Shown here in pieces: positions 17,306 through 25,218 of a stretch of 64,000 nt of DNA. Under the pieces are notes generated by a model. The model saw only the letters and a program-made list of their open reading frames with translations. It had not been told where the DNA came from and searched no databases. Every line of letters begins with the position of its first letter. The first letter of the stretch is position 1. Source of the stretch: Sporosarcina sp. FSL K6-1508 (lineage in GTDB: Bacteria; Bacillota; Bacilli; Bacillales_A; Planococcaceae); assembly GCF_038007465.1 (NCBI RefSeq), contig NZ_JBBOXF010000001.1, positions 3,049,001 to 3,113,000 of the forward strand. The letters are read 5' to 3'. Position numbers and translations under genes: made by a program.

Positions 17306-18748
17306 GTGATAAGAACTAGAAGTCACAATGATAATCGTTCAGTAATGAATACGGACGCATTCGATAAAAGACGTTTCCAAGAAATTTTTGAGATGTCACG
17401 AGGACTTCAGAAGATAGCAGGTGAAGCGGCGTTGCCAACATTCGAACCATTACTGGCTGATATTTGGGCTTCCTTATATAAGATGAAACCGGAAATTAAG
17501 TCAGTGGACGTAGAAAGCGTTCTTGAGGTTAATAAATCACTGATGGAAAGAATCATGGCGGATGAATACTTTGAAATCTATCGGAGCTACACCCGATTGG
17601 ATGATTTGTCTTCAGCCATCTGCACAGTGAAATTCGGAGAGAAGATTAATCAATGGCTGCTTGACCAAAAAGTGCAAGATGAAGACCTTCAACAACAGAT
17701 GCGGGAAATCCATACAATGCAAAGACAACTTCAAAAGCAGGAAAGACAAGAATGGGGTGGAGATGGCAATCAGAAGTTAGATGATGAATTTATACAAGCG
17801 ATGGCTAAATTGAATAAGAAATTGCAACAGAATCTTCTATACAACAGCCATAGCTTTTCACAAGCAATGGCTCGAGCCATGCAAGAAACAAAACAGGTGA
17901 AAGTTGGTCTGAAATCGTTACTTGGTGGCTCAATTGCTGGGAGTGGTGATGCAGATTTGAAAAAAATTCCTTTAAGCGACCAACTATCTTTAGCTGAGAA
18001 AATTGCTTCTGATAAAAAGATGAAAGAAATAGCAGATTGGGCGGGTCGGTTCAAACAGATCGCGCGTAAAAAGCAGAAATCCAAACATAGCGAATCCATG
18101 GAAAGAAGAGGAGTTACGTTAGGTAACGATATTGAGAGGTTGCTTCCGATGGAATTTGGCTTATACACGCATTCAATAACGAAGAACGATTTCCTTCGTC
18201 GGTTTGTGGAAGGCCAGACCATGCAATATGAGCAGAAAGGGCGTGAAGTATTGGAGAGGGGTCCAATCGTATTTTGTCTAGACCAGTCAGGTAGTATGAA
18301 CAAACTTGATACCCAATCCAAAGGTTTTATATTAGCCCTTATGTCCATCGCAAGAAAGCAGCGAAGGGATTTTTGCTTAGTATTATTCTCTACACGTACA
18401 CAAATCTATAAATATGAAAAAGGGAAAATTAAAGGTTCTGATATGGTTAGTTTGGCTCGCACCTTTTTAGGTGGAGGAACGAACTTTGCACTTCCACTTG
18501 ACGAAGCAATGAACATAATAAACGAAAGTCGTTTTAAACAAGCAGATCTAGTTTTTGTTACAGATGGAGAAGACCAAGTAAGGGACTCATTTCTAGAAGC
18601 ATTCAATATAAAGAAACAAGAGAAAGACTTCAATGTGCTTTCCCTCGTAATAGGTTGCAACACAAATTTTGTTGCACAGTTTTCCGATAAAGTGGTCCAA
18701 GTTAAAGATTTTAATGACGAGGGAAGCTTTACCGCATTTGAAATTTAA
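17306..18748 (+). CDS. VWA-domain protein (ViaA-like)
   Basis: A 480-residue protein, mostly helical up to residue 310, followed by a von Willebrand A domain. The metal site (MIDAS) is seen in IVFCLDQSGSMNKL (DxSxS), then GGGTNFALPLDEA (Thr) and DLVFVTDGED (Asp). This order and the long helical N-part are as in ViaA, partner of RavA. GTG 17306 is preferred: GGGAG lies eight bases upstream, whereas GTG 17297 overlaps that SD. Expected to be an adaptor that docks to the AAA+ ring encoded upstream. Confidence 0.88.
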   Translation: MIRTRSHNDNRSVMNTDAFDKRRFQEIFEMSRGLQKIAGEAALPTFEPLLADIWASLYKMKPEIKSVDVESVLEVNKSLMERIMADEYFEIYRSYTRLDDLSSAICTVKFGEKINQWLLDQKVQDEDLQQQMREIHTMQRQLQKQERQEWGGDGNQKLDDEFIQAMAKLNKKLQQNLLYNSHSFSQAMARAMQETKQVKVGLKSLLGGSIAGSGDADLKKIPLSDQLSLAEKIASDKKMKEIADWAGRFKQIARKKQKSKHSESMERRGVTLGNDIERLLPMEFGLYTHSITKNDFLRRFVEGQTMQYEQKGREVLERGPIVFCLDQSGSMNKLDTQSKGFILALMSIARKQRRDFCLVLFSTRTQIYKYEKGKIKGSDMVSLARTFLGGGTNFALPLDEAMNIINESRFKQADLVFVTDGEDQVRDSFLEAFNIKKQEKDFNVLSLVIGCNTNFVAQFSDKVVQVKDFNDEGSFTAFEI

Positions 18749-19068
18749 TTTTGGGTGCATATACATGACATTAATTGGATAATGCATGCCAATTATATGC
18801 GAATGAAATAGGTATTGAAGAAGTGTATGTTTATCTAATCCATATTGGTTTTTTATAGAATTGGATGAATTGGTGGTTGTTTTTCCTTGGATAGAAATGC
18901 ACACAAAAAACGAAATCCAAGATAAAAGTTACCATAAAATGGACGCTAATTGCTACCACCCTCTATCCTCATAGTAACAAATCCGAGCAGTGGCTATGAT
19001 ATAATAAATGTGTAAAAATGCATCAGTATGGTACCAATTGGGCCGTGTATTGAGGGGGGGAAAGTAGA
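18749..19068. other. 320-base gap
   Basis: No gene seen. It holds the extended -10 promoter of the next gene. A minus-strand open frame across 18593-18904 shadows the VWA gene and has no SD. Confidence 0.5.
18997..19005 (+). promoter_or_regulatory. Extended -10 promoter element
   Basis: TGATATAAT: a perfect TATAAT with TG one base upstream, 64 bases before the next start. No good -35, as is common for extended -10 promoters. Confidence 0.55.
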
Positions 19069-19362
19069 ATGATTTATGCGGAAGGAATTATATCTTTTTT
19101 GTCAAAAGACATAGTGCCTACATCAAATACTTATATGAAGAATGACCTTGTACATATGGAGATTATTGAAATAACTGAGCGGTATTCAACTACTAACAGA
19201 ACAAAATCTTTAGAGATTACTTGTCGTTATACAGCTTCTCTAAATGAAAATTATGAGTGTAAATCACTTGAGGATTATAATGGAAAAGTGAAGCCTTTTC
19301 TGCAAAAACAGATAGATCATTTGATTTACAGAGTCGAGGTTCATTACTTGAACTATATGTGA
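19069..19362 (+). CDS. Small hypothetical protein
   Basis: A 97-residue soluble protein, not recognised. It mixes beta-like (EGIISFLSKDIVPT, LEITCRYTASL) and helical segments and has two Cys (about 51 and 63). SD GGGGGGAAAG lies before ATG 19069, and an extended -10 promoter precedes it, so expression is credible. A hairpin terminator follows at 19448. No operon partner. Confidence 0.6.
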   Translation: MIYAEGIISFLSKDIVPTSNTYMKNDLVHMEIIEITERYSTTNRTKSLEITCRYTASLNENYECKSLEDYNGKVKPFLQKQIDHLIYRVEVHYLNYM

Positions 19363-19447
19363 AATTAAGTTTAGGACAATTAATTGTGAAGTGAATTTTA
19401 GTCGCTATGAATACGATAGTTAGGGTGACATATTCTAAATTCCAGAA

Positions 19448-19485
19448 CCACCTCAGACTGCAAATTCGATAGACTGAGGTGTTTT
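19448..19485 (+). terminator. Rho-independent terminator
   Basis: CACCTCAG pairs with CTGAGGTG, then TTTTT. Confidence 0.75.
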
Positions 19486-19569
19486 TGAATCTCTGTAAAA
19501 TCACCTCTTCATTAAAGAGTGGGGAACTGAATTGGACTCCTTCTATTATATATGGTGAGATGAAGAATT

Positions 19570-19690
19570 CCATTGAACCGCTGCGGTGCTAGGGTAGCCT
19601 CCCGCCATATGCCAGGCAGCTTCACCGCCAGTCTTATGGCGAGAGGCTACCCCTGTTAATGCGCCTTCGCTCGATTTCTACACGGGATTC
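19570..19690 (-). repeat. Dispersed hairpin repeat, family 1 copy B
   Basis: Inverted relative to copy A at 1775. Read on the minus strand it starts GAATCCCGTGTAGAAATCGA, then GCGAAGGCGC, AGGGGTAGCCTCTCGCC, GGCGGGAGGCTACCCT, and ends GCGGTTCAATGG. The two middle blocks are near-perfect complements, giving a strong stem. It fills most of the 503-base gap before the PTS operon. Confidence 0.75.
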
Positions 19691-19789
19691 AATACTTCAA
19701 CTTATAGTGGGCAATGTAAAGGATAATTGAGGAATTATATCTGAAAATAAGCGTAATGGAAACCTGAATACCAATGCAGTGCGAAGACT

Positions 19790-19818
19790 TAGACAACTTT
19801 TGTGACCAAATGTAATGT
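19790..19818 (+). promoter_or_regulatory. Possible sigma-A promoter of the PTS operon
   Basis: TAGACA (19790), a 17-base spacer and TAATGT (19813). The -35 is good and the -10 weak. Its predicted start site falls on the cre site, which would suit CcpA repression. Confidence 0.35.
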
Positions 19819-19822
19819 GAAG

Positions 19823-19836
19823 TGAAAGCGTTTTCG
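19823..19836 (+). promoter_or_regulatory. cre site (CcpA)
   Basis: TGAAAGCGTTTTCG matches the cre consensus TGWAANCGNTNWCA at all but the last base. It lies 30 bases before the PTS regulator gene, so glucose repression of the operon is expected. Confidence 0.7.
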
Positions 19837-19865
19837 TTTATAGTTTTTGTAAGGGGGAGCTAGCT

Positions 19866-21914
19866 ATGTTGGAGAGCAGAAGCTTGAATACATATTACCA
19901 ATTAATGAAATTGCAGCCAGTGCAACTATCCTGGTTTATTGACATGCTGAACTTATCCGGACGTCAGTTTCAATATGATGTAGAAAAAATTAATAGCTTC
20001 TTAAGTGACGAGGGGGTGTCACCCATCCGGATTTCAACAGACCGCATTCTGATACCCACTGAGGTCATTAATTTTTGGAGAGAAAACAGCACAGACTTTG
20101 TGGCGAATCAATTTTCTTTTGATCAGGAAGAACGTGTGATTATTTTCTTGTTATACACCTTTATCAGACGCGAACCTCTCTCCAATTTTCACTTCCAAAA
20201 TACTTTTGGAATTAGTAAAAACACTGTCAGTGCAGATGTAAAACGGGTCAATCGCTTTTGTGTCGATTTCCGAGTTGAGATTCGTTATACACGTGAGCAA
20301 GGATATCATTTAAAAGGGTCAGAAGAAGATAAGCGGAATTTGATGCTCAAGGCGATTTCGGTGTTGAAGGTTAAGCCACATGCACATGAGAAATTCACTT
20401 TTATATTTCAAGAGCAACAGTTCGAGAATCAATATAATCTTTATCAACAAATTTTGAAGGATTTTGAACGGCAATATTCATTCACATTTATTGAAGAAAG
20501 ATTGGATGAATTTATTTACTTACTTCAAATGGTCCATATTCGTCAACAGCAACAAAAATGGGTGCTGATATATCCGGATACGGTGAGTTTTTTAGAAAAG
20601 AAAAAAGCCTTCAAAGTATCGAGATTGATTCAGCAACGTTTAGGGTACACGACCCACTCTGAAGAAGTTTCCTTTCTAACGATCCAACTACTCGGTATAT
20701 GTCAAGGAGAAGTCAGCCCTACTAGGACTGATATGCTACTTGAGATCACGGAACAAATTGTTGTTAGTTTTGAACGTTTTGCGTGTATCCAGTTGCTAGA
20801 TAGAAACAAAGCAATTGAAACGTTATATTTGCATTTTAAACCGGCTTATTACCGAATGCTCTTTAAAATACCTATTACAAATGCATTGCTTGCTGATATT
20901 AAGGAAGAGCATCATGATTTGTTTACAGTTGTAAAGGAAGTACTAAAACCTATTGAAGAAATGCTGAATATTAAAATACCTGAAGATGAGATTGGTTTCC
21001 TTACCCTTCATTTTGGTGGGTTACTTAAGCTGGATAGTGAGAGTCAAAGCAAAGTATTCAGGGCTTTAATTGTTTGTCCAAATGGGATTAGTTCAAGCAT
21101 CATGCTGGAAAATCAATTGAAATCGCTTTTTCCACAATTTCAATGGACTTCATCGCTCTCATCCTATGATTTTCAGCAACTCGATGAAGCGAAGTATGAT
21201 TTAGTATTCTCCACTGTTTTACTTAAAACAAAAAAACCGTTGTATATGATTAGACCGATTATGAGTGAGGTGGAAAAGAATGAACTCATCCAAATGGTAA
21301 AAGGGATGACGTTTCAACAGCCTTATCATACTCCAACTTCAGATGAGTTAATGAAAATTATTCGCCAATATGCGGAAATCAAACAGCCAGAGTTGTTAAA
21401 AAGCGCATTGCAACAAGTGTTATTTCAAAATGATAGCTTGAATACGAGGAGGAAACAACCGGTGCTAAAAGATTTATTAATCGAAGAAAATATTCAATTT
21501 GCGGATAAAATCGGGAATTGGAAAGATGCCATCAAGAAAGCAGCAGAACCGTTACTATTAAATGATTCCATTACAAATCAATATATCGACGTAATGATTG
21601 AGAACGTTGAAACAATTGGACCGTATATTATCATTGGCGAACAAGTTGCAATCCCTCATGCGCGCCCAGAATTTGGCGTCAAAAAATTAGGGATGAGCTT
21701 GTTGAAATTAAAAGAATCCGCGCACTTATTAAACAGTGAAGCCAATCAAGTTGAAATATTTATTTGCTTAGCTGCGATTGATAATCAAACACACCTAAAA
21801 GCGTTGGCTCAATTAACAAAATTGTTAAGTGATCCTGTTAAATTGAAATATTTAAAGGAGGCGGAGACAAAACAGGACATTCTTGACTTGGTTTCAGAGT
21901 TCTCAGTTCAATAG
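19866..21914 (+). CDS. PRD-type PTS transcriptional regulator with EIIB- and EIIA-like domains
   Basis: A 682-residue BglG/MtlR/LicR-type activator. In order: N-terminal helix-turn-helix region (residues 1-150, with QNTFGISKNTVSADVKRVNR), two PRD domains (about 180-400, with phosphorylatable His in VHIRQQQQK and LHFGGLLKL), a short EIIB-like domain (ALIVCPNGISSSIML, Cys about 406) and a C-terminal EIIA of the mannitol/fructose type with its active His in VAIPHARPEFG (about 598). It should be switched by PTS phosphorylation and control the EIIB and EIIC genes just downstream. SD AAGGGGGAG precedes ATG. No separate EIIA gene is nearby, so this domain may also feed the transporter. Confidence 0.9.
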   Translation: MLESRSLNTYYQLMKLQPVQLSWFIDMLNLSGRQFQYDVEKINSFLSDEGVSPIRISTDRILIPTEVINFWRENSTDFVANQFSFDQEERVIIFLLYTFIRREPLSNFHFQNTFGISKNTVSADVKRVNRFCVDFRVEIRYTREQGYHLKGSEEDKRNLMLKAISVLKVKPHAHEKFTFIFQEQQFENQYNLYQQILKDFERQYSFTFIEERLDEFIYLLQMVHIRQQQQKWVLIYPDTVSFLEKKKAFKVSRLIQQRLGYTTHSEEVSFLTIQLLGICQGEVSPTRTDMLLEITEQIVVSFERFACIQLLDRNKAIETLYLHFKPAYYRMLFKIPITNALLADIKEEHHDLFTVVKEVLKPIEEMLNIKIPEDEIGFLTLHFGGLLKLDSESQSKVFRALIVCPNGISSSIMLENQLKSLFPQFQWTSSLSSYDFQQLDEAKYDLVFSTVLLKTKKPLYMIRPIMSEVEKNELIQMVKGMTFQQPYHTPTSDELMKIIRQYAEIKQPELLKSALQQVLFQNDSLNTRRKQPVLKDLLIEENIQFADKIGNWKDAIKKAAEPLLLNDSITNQYIDVMIENVETIGPYIIIGEQVAIPHARPEFGVKKLGMSLLKLKESAHLLNSEANQVEIFICLAAIDNQTHLKALAQLTKLLSDPVKLKYLKEAETKQDILDLVSEFSVQ

Positions 21915-21982
21915 GTTTGTAACGTTCGATATAAGAAATTGAAAAGTACGATTAAAACTAACAATCATAGGAGGAAGAAAAG

Positions 21983-22258
21983 ATGAAAATTTTAGCAGTG
22001 TGTGGGAATGGATTAGGAACGAGTTTCATTCTGTCAATGAACGTAAATAAAGCACTAAAAGAATTGAACATTGACGCTGAATGCAAAAATATGGACTTAG
22101 CGAGCGCAAAATCAGAGGTAGCTGATTACTATATTGGTACCCCTGAAATTATGGAACAATTGCAAGACGGTCAAAGAAAAACAATTAGCATCATCAATAT
22201 GGTCAGTGCGGATGAAATCCAAAAAGCGTTGACTTCTCATATCATTGGGGAGCAATAA
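21983..22258 (+). CDS. ulaB: PTS EIIB, ascorbate (Ula/Sga) family
   Basis: A 91-residue cytosolic phosphocarrier. The active-site loop VCGNGLGTSFILSMNV near the N-terminus carries the phosphorylated Cys (residue 7), as in SgaB/UlaB; the length is typical. SD GGAGGAAG precedes ATG. Its stop is followed by one base and then the EIIC start, so the two are translated together. The sugar is inferred from family only; ascorbate or a related acid is likely. Confidence 0.85.
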   Translation: MKILAVCGNGLGTSFILSMNVNKALKELNIDAECKNMDLASAKSEVADYYIGTPEIMEQLQDGQRKTISIINMVSADEIQKALTSHIIGEQ

Positions 22259-22259
22259 T

Positions 22260-23522
22260 ATGTTCGATTTGATAATGAAGGACATTTTAGGAACACCTGC
22301 CATTTTAGTCGGCTTGTTCGCTTTATTTGGTTTAATATTGCAGAAGAAAGCAATTACTGATGTTGTTTCTGGAACATTAAAAACCATAATGGGCTTCATT
22401 ATTCTTGGAGCAGGTGCGGCGGTATTAGTAGGTTCACTTGATATCTTCGGAAATATGTTTGAAAAAGCATTTAATATTCAAGGTGTTATTCCGAACAATG
22501 AAGCAATTGTAGCTATGGCGCAAAATGCTTTCGGCGCTGAGACAGCCATGATTATGTTAGTTGGTATGCTAGTTAATATAGTTATAGCAAGGTATACGAG
22601 GTTTAAATACATCTTCTTAACAGGGCATCACACGATGTTTATGGCTTGTTTACTTGCTGCTGTTCTTTCAACATCAGGAATGGGTAGTGCAATGATCGTA
22701 ATCGTCGGCTCAATTATCTTAGGTGCATTAATGGTTCTTCTACCTGCAATGCTGCAGCCAACAGTAAGAGAAATTACGGGCTCGGATGATATTGCTGTAG
22801 GTCACTTCGGTTCATTTGGTTATTTCGTAGCAGCTAAAGTTGCTAAATTGACTGGAGACAAAACGAAATCGACTGAAGATGTAAAAGTTCCAAAATCACT
22901 TGGATTCTTACGCGATTCTTCTGTAGCATTGGCATTAACAATGGCAATTATGTTTTTTGTTGTGGCTATGGTTGTTGGTCCTACCTACATTGAAGAAAAC
23001 CTGAGTGATGGTGCAAACTTCTTAGTATTCTCATTGCTACAAGCAATTACGTTTGCCGCAGGTGTATTCATTATCTTGGCGGGTGTTCGTATGTTAATTG
23101 CTGAAATCGTTCCTGCATTTAAGGGAATCGCAGATAAAGTTGTTCCAAATGCGAAACCAGCATTAGACGTTCCGATCGTATTCCCATTTGCACCAAACGC
23201 AGTTATCATTGGATTCTTATCAAGCTTTGCAGCAGGATTGTTAAGTATGTTTTTATTACCACTTGCAGGCTTAGCTGTTATTGTACCTGGACTCGTTCCA
23301 CACTTCTTTTGTGGAGCTGCTTCCGGAGTATTTGGAAACGCGGTTGGTGGCCGCAGAGGTGCTATAATTGGTGCTTTTGTCCAGGGACTGTTAATCAGTT
23401 TCCTTCCAGCCATGTTGATGCCGGTTCTGGGGTCGCTAGGATTTGAAGGAACAACTTTCGGTGATTCTGATTTTGGTATTGTAGGTATTATTATTGGTTA
23501 TATTATCAACCTTTTCAGCTAA
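22260..23522 (+). CDS. ulaA: PTS EIIC, ascorbate family (UlaA/SgaT-like)
   Basis: A 420-residue integral membrane permease with about ten hydrophobic spans. FLTGHHTMFMACLLAAVLS and HFFCGAASGVFGNAVGGRRG match the UlaA/SgaT family. The usual length is about 460, so it is a little short but has both ends. ATG 22260 is chosen, with GGGGAG seven bases upstream; the longer frame overlaps the EIIB gene. It forms the translocator with the EIIB before it. A strong terminator follows, and no ascorbate catabolic genes are in this operon. Confidence 0.88.
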   Translation: MFDLIMKDILGTPAILVGLFALFGLILQKKAITDVVSGTLKTIMGFIILGAGAAVLVGSLDIFGNMFEKAFNIQGVIPNNEAIVAMAQNAFGAETAMIMLVGMLVNIVIARYTRFKYIFLTGHHTMFMACLLAAVLSTSGMGSAMIVIVGSIILGALMVLLPAMLQPTVREITGSDDIAVGHFGSFGYFVAAKVAKLTGDKTKSTEDVKVPKSLGFLRDSSVALALTMAIMFFVVAMVVGPTYIEENLSDGANFLVFSLLQAITFAAGVFIILAGVRMLIAEIVPAFKGIADKVVPNAKPALDVPIVFPFAPNAVIIGFLSSFAAGLLSMFLLPLAGLAVIVPGLVPHFFCGAASGVFGNAVGGRRGAIIGAFVQGLLISFLPAMLMPVLGSLGFEGTTFGDSDFGIVGIIIGYIINLFS

Positions 23523-23523
23523 T

Positions 23524-23562
23524 ACCAAAAAGCGCTCCACTACATTGTGGAGCGCTTTTTGG
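23524..23562. terminator. Strong terminator
   Basis: ACCAAAAAGCGCTCCAC pairs with GTGGAGCGCTTTTTGGT around a 6-base loop, two bases after the EIIC stop. Confidence 0.9.
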
Positions 23563-24019
23563 TTCTGTTCATATATATGGAATTCCCTTGATGAAATTTT
23601 TGGATTTCGGTTTCTCACTCAAGAAAAGGGAATTTGTGCTGTTTATCTTGTTGTTGATTCAGTCACCATCTGAATCAACGACAATGTGAGAAATCGTTAA
23701 GCGAATAGATTGATTCCCTGCGAATTAGTCGAATGTATATGTAGGAAAGTCATTAATAAGATGAGAAAGGTCATGATAATTTCAGAGATGCCACCGCTTG
23801 AGCCAATACTGCCCCAATTTAAGATTACCAGAGTTCTTTTGACTTCAGAATTTATTTCCTTTTTCACTTACAAAGTGTTCTGAGAAAACAATACAAAATT
23901 TTTATGGTACTAATCATTCGTTCGTCTTATGTCAAACCATTGTGTCCGTGACATCCACTTCTACGTACTATAACAATGAATGCTAGTTATATGGCAATAA
24001 AAAAAGGGGGGATGATTTC
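23563..24019. other. 457-base gap with two hairpins
   Basis: No gene seen. A loose hairpin joins AATTCCCTT (about 23580) to AAGGGAATT (about 23624), and a tight one at 23651-23684 joins TTGTTGATTCAG to CTGAATCAACgACAA. I could not find a convincing sigma-K or sigma-E promoter for the spore-surface genes that follow. Confidence 0.5.
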
Positions 24020-24673
24020 ATGCCAAGTCGGATTACCGACGTATTAAAGGAAATGGTTACTAAAAAAGAGACACAATTACTTGGACTTCAGACTGCGCTG
24101 CCTTTTATATTAGTAAGGAAAGATGGAACCCCTTTTACTGTACTAGGTTTTTCTAAAGGCTGTTTTTTTAGATCCCCTTTTTTTACAGTACTATCCGTGG
24201 ATGAAGAAAACCTTTGTGTTGTGTTAGAAGTACTTGCTTCTTGCGGGTGTGGAAATAATCTATTCCATACAAAGGCTAGAGTTCTTGTTAATCTAGATTG
24301 TTTTTGCAGTATTGAAATTGTAGACAAACCTGTTTTTGACTTTTTACTTCTATCCCATGTAACGAAAGATCTGGTATGTTTGCCATTCATGTTAACGAAA
24401 AATGATATCACGAAAACGATATGCAGGATAAATCGAAAAGATGTCCAACTTACGGCGACAATTACCGTCTATTACGATGGAGAAGATTCACAAATTAGGT
24501 TGACCGTATATACATATGAAGGAATAATTACATTAATAGTCCCTAAAAACGAGTCTCGCTCTATTACTGTTTTTAAATTACAATCAATTGAAATTGCTGC
24601 TCCAATTAAAGAAGTAAAAGGAACAATTGAAATGCAACTTAATTATTGTGAAAAGAAGATTATTTATTATTAA
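24020..24673 (+). CDS. Probable CotY/CotZ-Ena fusion: exosporium anchor of an endospore appendage (ExsL-like)
   Basis: A 217-residue protein. Residues about 24-102 look like the spore-crust/exosporium CotY/CotZ family: LPFILVRKDGTPFTVLGFSK, a Cys-rich VLASCGCGNNLF, and VNLDCFCSIEIVD, which mirrors the VDLDCFCAI signature of CotZ. Residues about 125-210 look instead like an Ena subunit: NDITKTICRIN aligns with NDSVC of the next gene, and RSITVFKLQSIEIAAP and GTIEMQLNY align with its HSITVNNLTSIEVQG and KVSFSLNY. So one half would sit in the coat lattice and the other continue into an appendage fibre. Ten Cys could crosslink. SD GGGGGGATG precedes ATG. The role is inferred from the B. cereus ExsL-Ena3A-L-BclA set. 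Confidence 0.65.
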   Translation: MPSRITDVLKEMVTKKETQLLGLQTALPFILVRKDGTPFTVLGFSKGCFFRSPFFTVLSVDEENLCVVLEVLASCGCGNNLFHTKARVLVNLDCFCSIEIVDKPVFDFLLLSHVTKDLVCLPFMLTKNDITKTICRINRKDVQLTATITVYYDGEDSQIRLTVYTYEGIITLIVPKNESRSITVFKLQSIEIAAPIKEVKGTIEMQLNYCEKKIIYY

Positions 24674-24764
24674 TCGTATATTTGAATGAAGTGCCCCCTA
24701 ATCTAAGAAATGTTGGACATAGAATGTAATGTACATGAAAAAATGATTAGAGGAGGTAATTATT

Positions 24765-25103
24765 TTGGCGAATTTGGGATGTTGTTCAAGCTCAAGTAGT
24801 GTAAATGATTCTGTTTGTGCTACCGTATCTATTGTTGATGCTACTACGTTGATTCCTATTTGGGAAAATACCACTAATTTTATGATTAATGGCACTATCC
24901 TTGTAGAGAACAACGGGCTAACAAATGCGTGGGATGCTGGAATTATAATAAATGGAGTAGTGGCTCCTGTTATAACAGCTGCACCCGGGGAATCACACTC
25001 TATTACTGTGAATAATCTAACCAGTATTGAAGTTCAGGGCTCAGGTACCGGAACAGTTAACACACCTGTCAAAGTTTCTTTCTCACTAAACTATAATTTT
25101 TAA
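24765..25103 (+). CDS. Ena-type endospore appendage subunit (DUF3992-like)
   Basis: A 112-residue protein. It starts MANLGCCSSSSS: a short flexible N-terminal connector with a Cys pair (6, 7), a third Cys at 18 (NDSVCATVSI), then an all-beta, jelly-roll-like body rich in Thr, Val, Asn and Gly ending SFSLNYNF. This is the layout of Ena pilins of the Bacillus cereus group, whose N-terminal Cys crosslink subunits in resistant spore fibres. Start is TTG 24765, with AGGAGG eight bases upstream. It lies 91 bases after the CotZ-Ena-like gene and is followed by a terminator. No C-terminal Cys partner is present, unlike S-type subunits, so the crosslinking pattern may differ. Confidence 0.7.
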   Translation: MANLGCCSSSSSVNDSVCATVSIVDATTLIPIWENTTNFMINGTILVENNGLTNAWDAGIIINGVVAPVITAAPGESHSITVNNLTSIEVQGSGTGTVNTPVKVSFSLNYNF

Positions 25104-25125
25104 GTCTGCTATAATTCGTAAAGGG

Positions 25126-25168
25126 AAAATCCAGTATCAGCCTATGGTAGGCCAGTGCTGGATTTTTT
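25126..25168. terminator. Terminator between convergent spore-surface genes
   Basis: AAAATCCAG pairs with CTGGATTTT, with an imperfect inner stem (GCC/GGC) and a T6 tail. It can serve both the Ena gene and the collagen-like gene. Confidence 0.8.
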
Positions 25169-25218
25169 GATTTCTTAGTATCGCCCGCTATTTACCGTCG
25201 GGCTAGAAAAACTGAACC

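Noticed and set aside
18593..18904. Minus-strand 103-residue frame
   Set aside because: Half of it is antisense to the VWA gene and there is no ribosome site.
23985..24019. Sigma-K promoter for the spore-surface genes
   Set aside because: Several CATA-like and TATA-like boxes occur, but none has a matching -35 at proper spacing, so no site is called.
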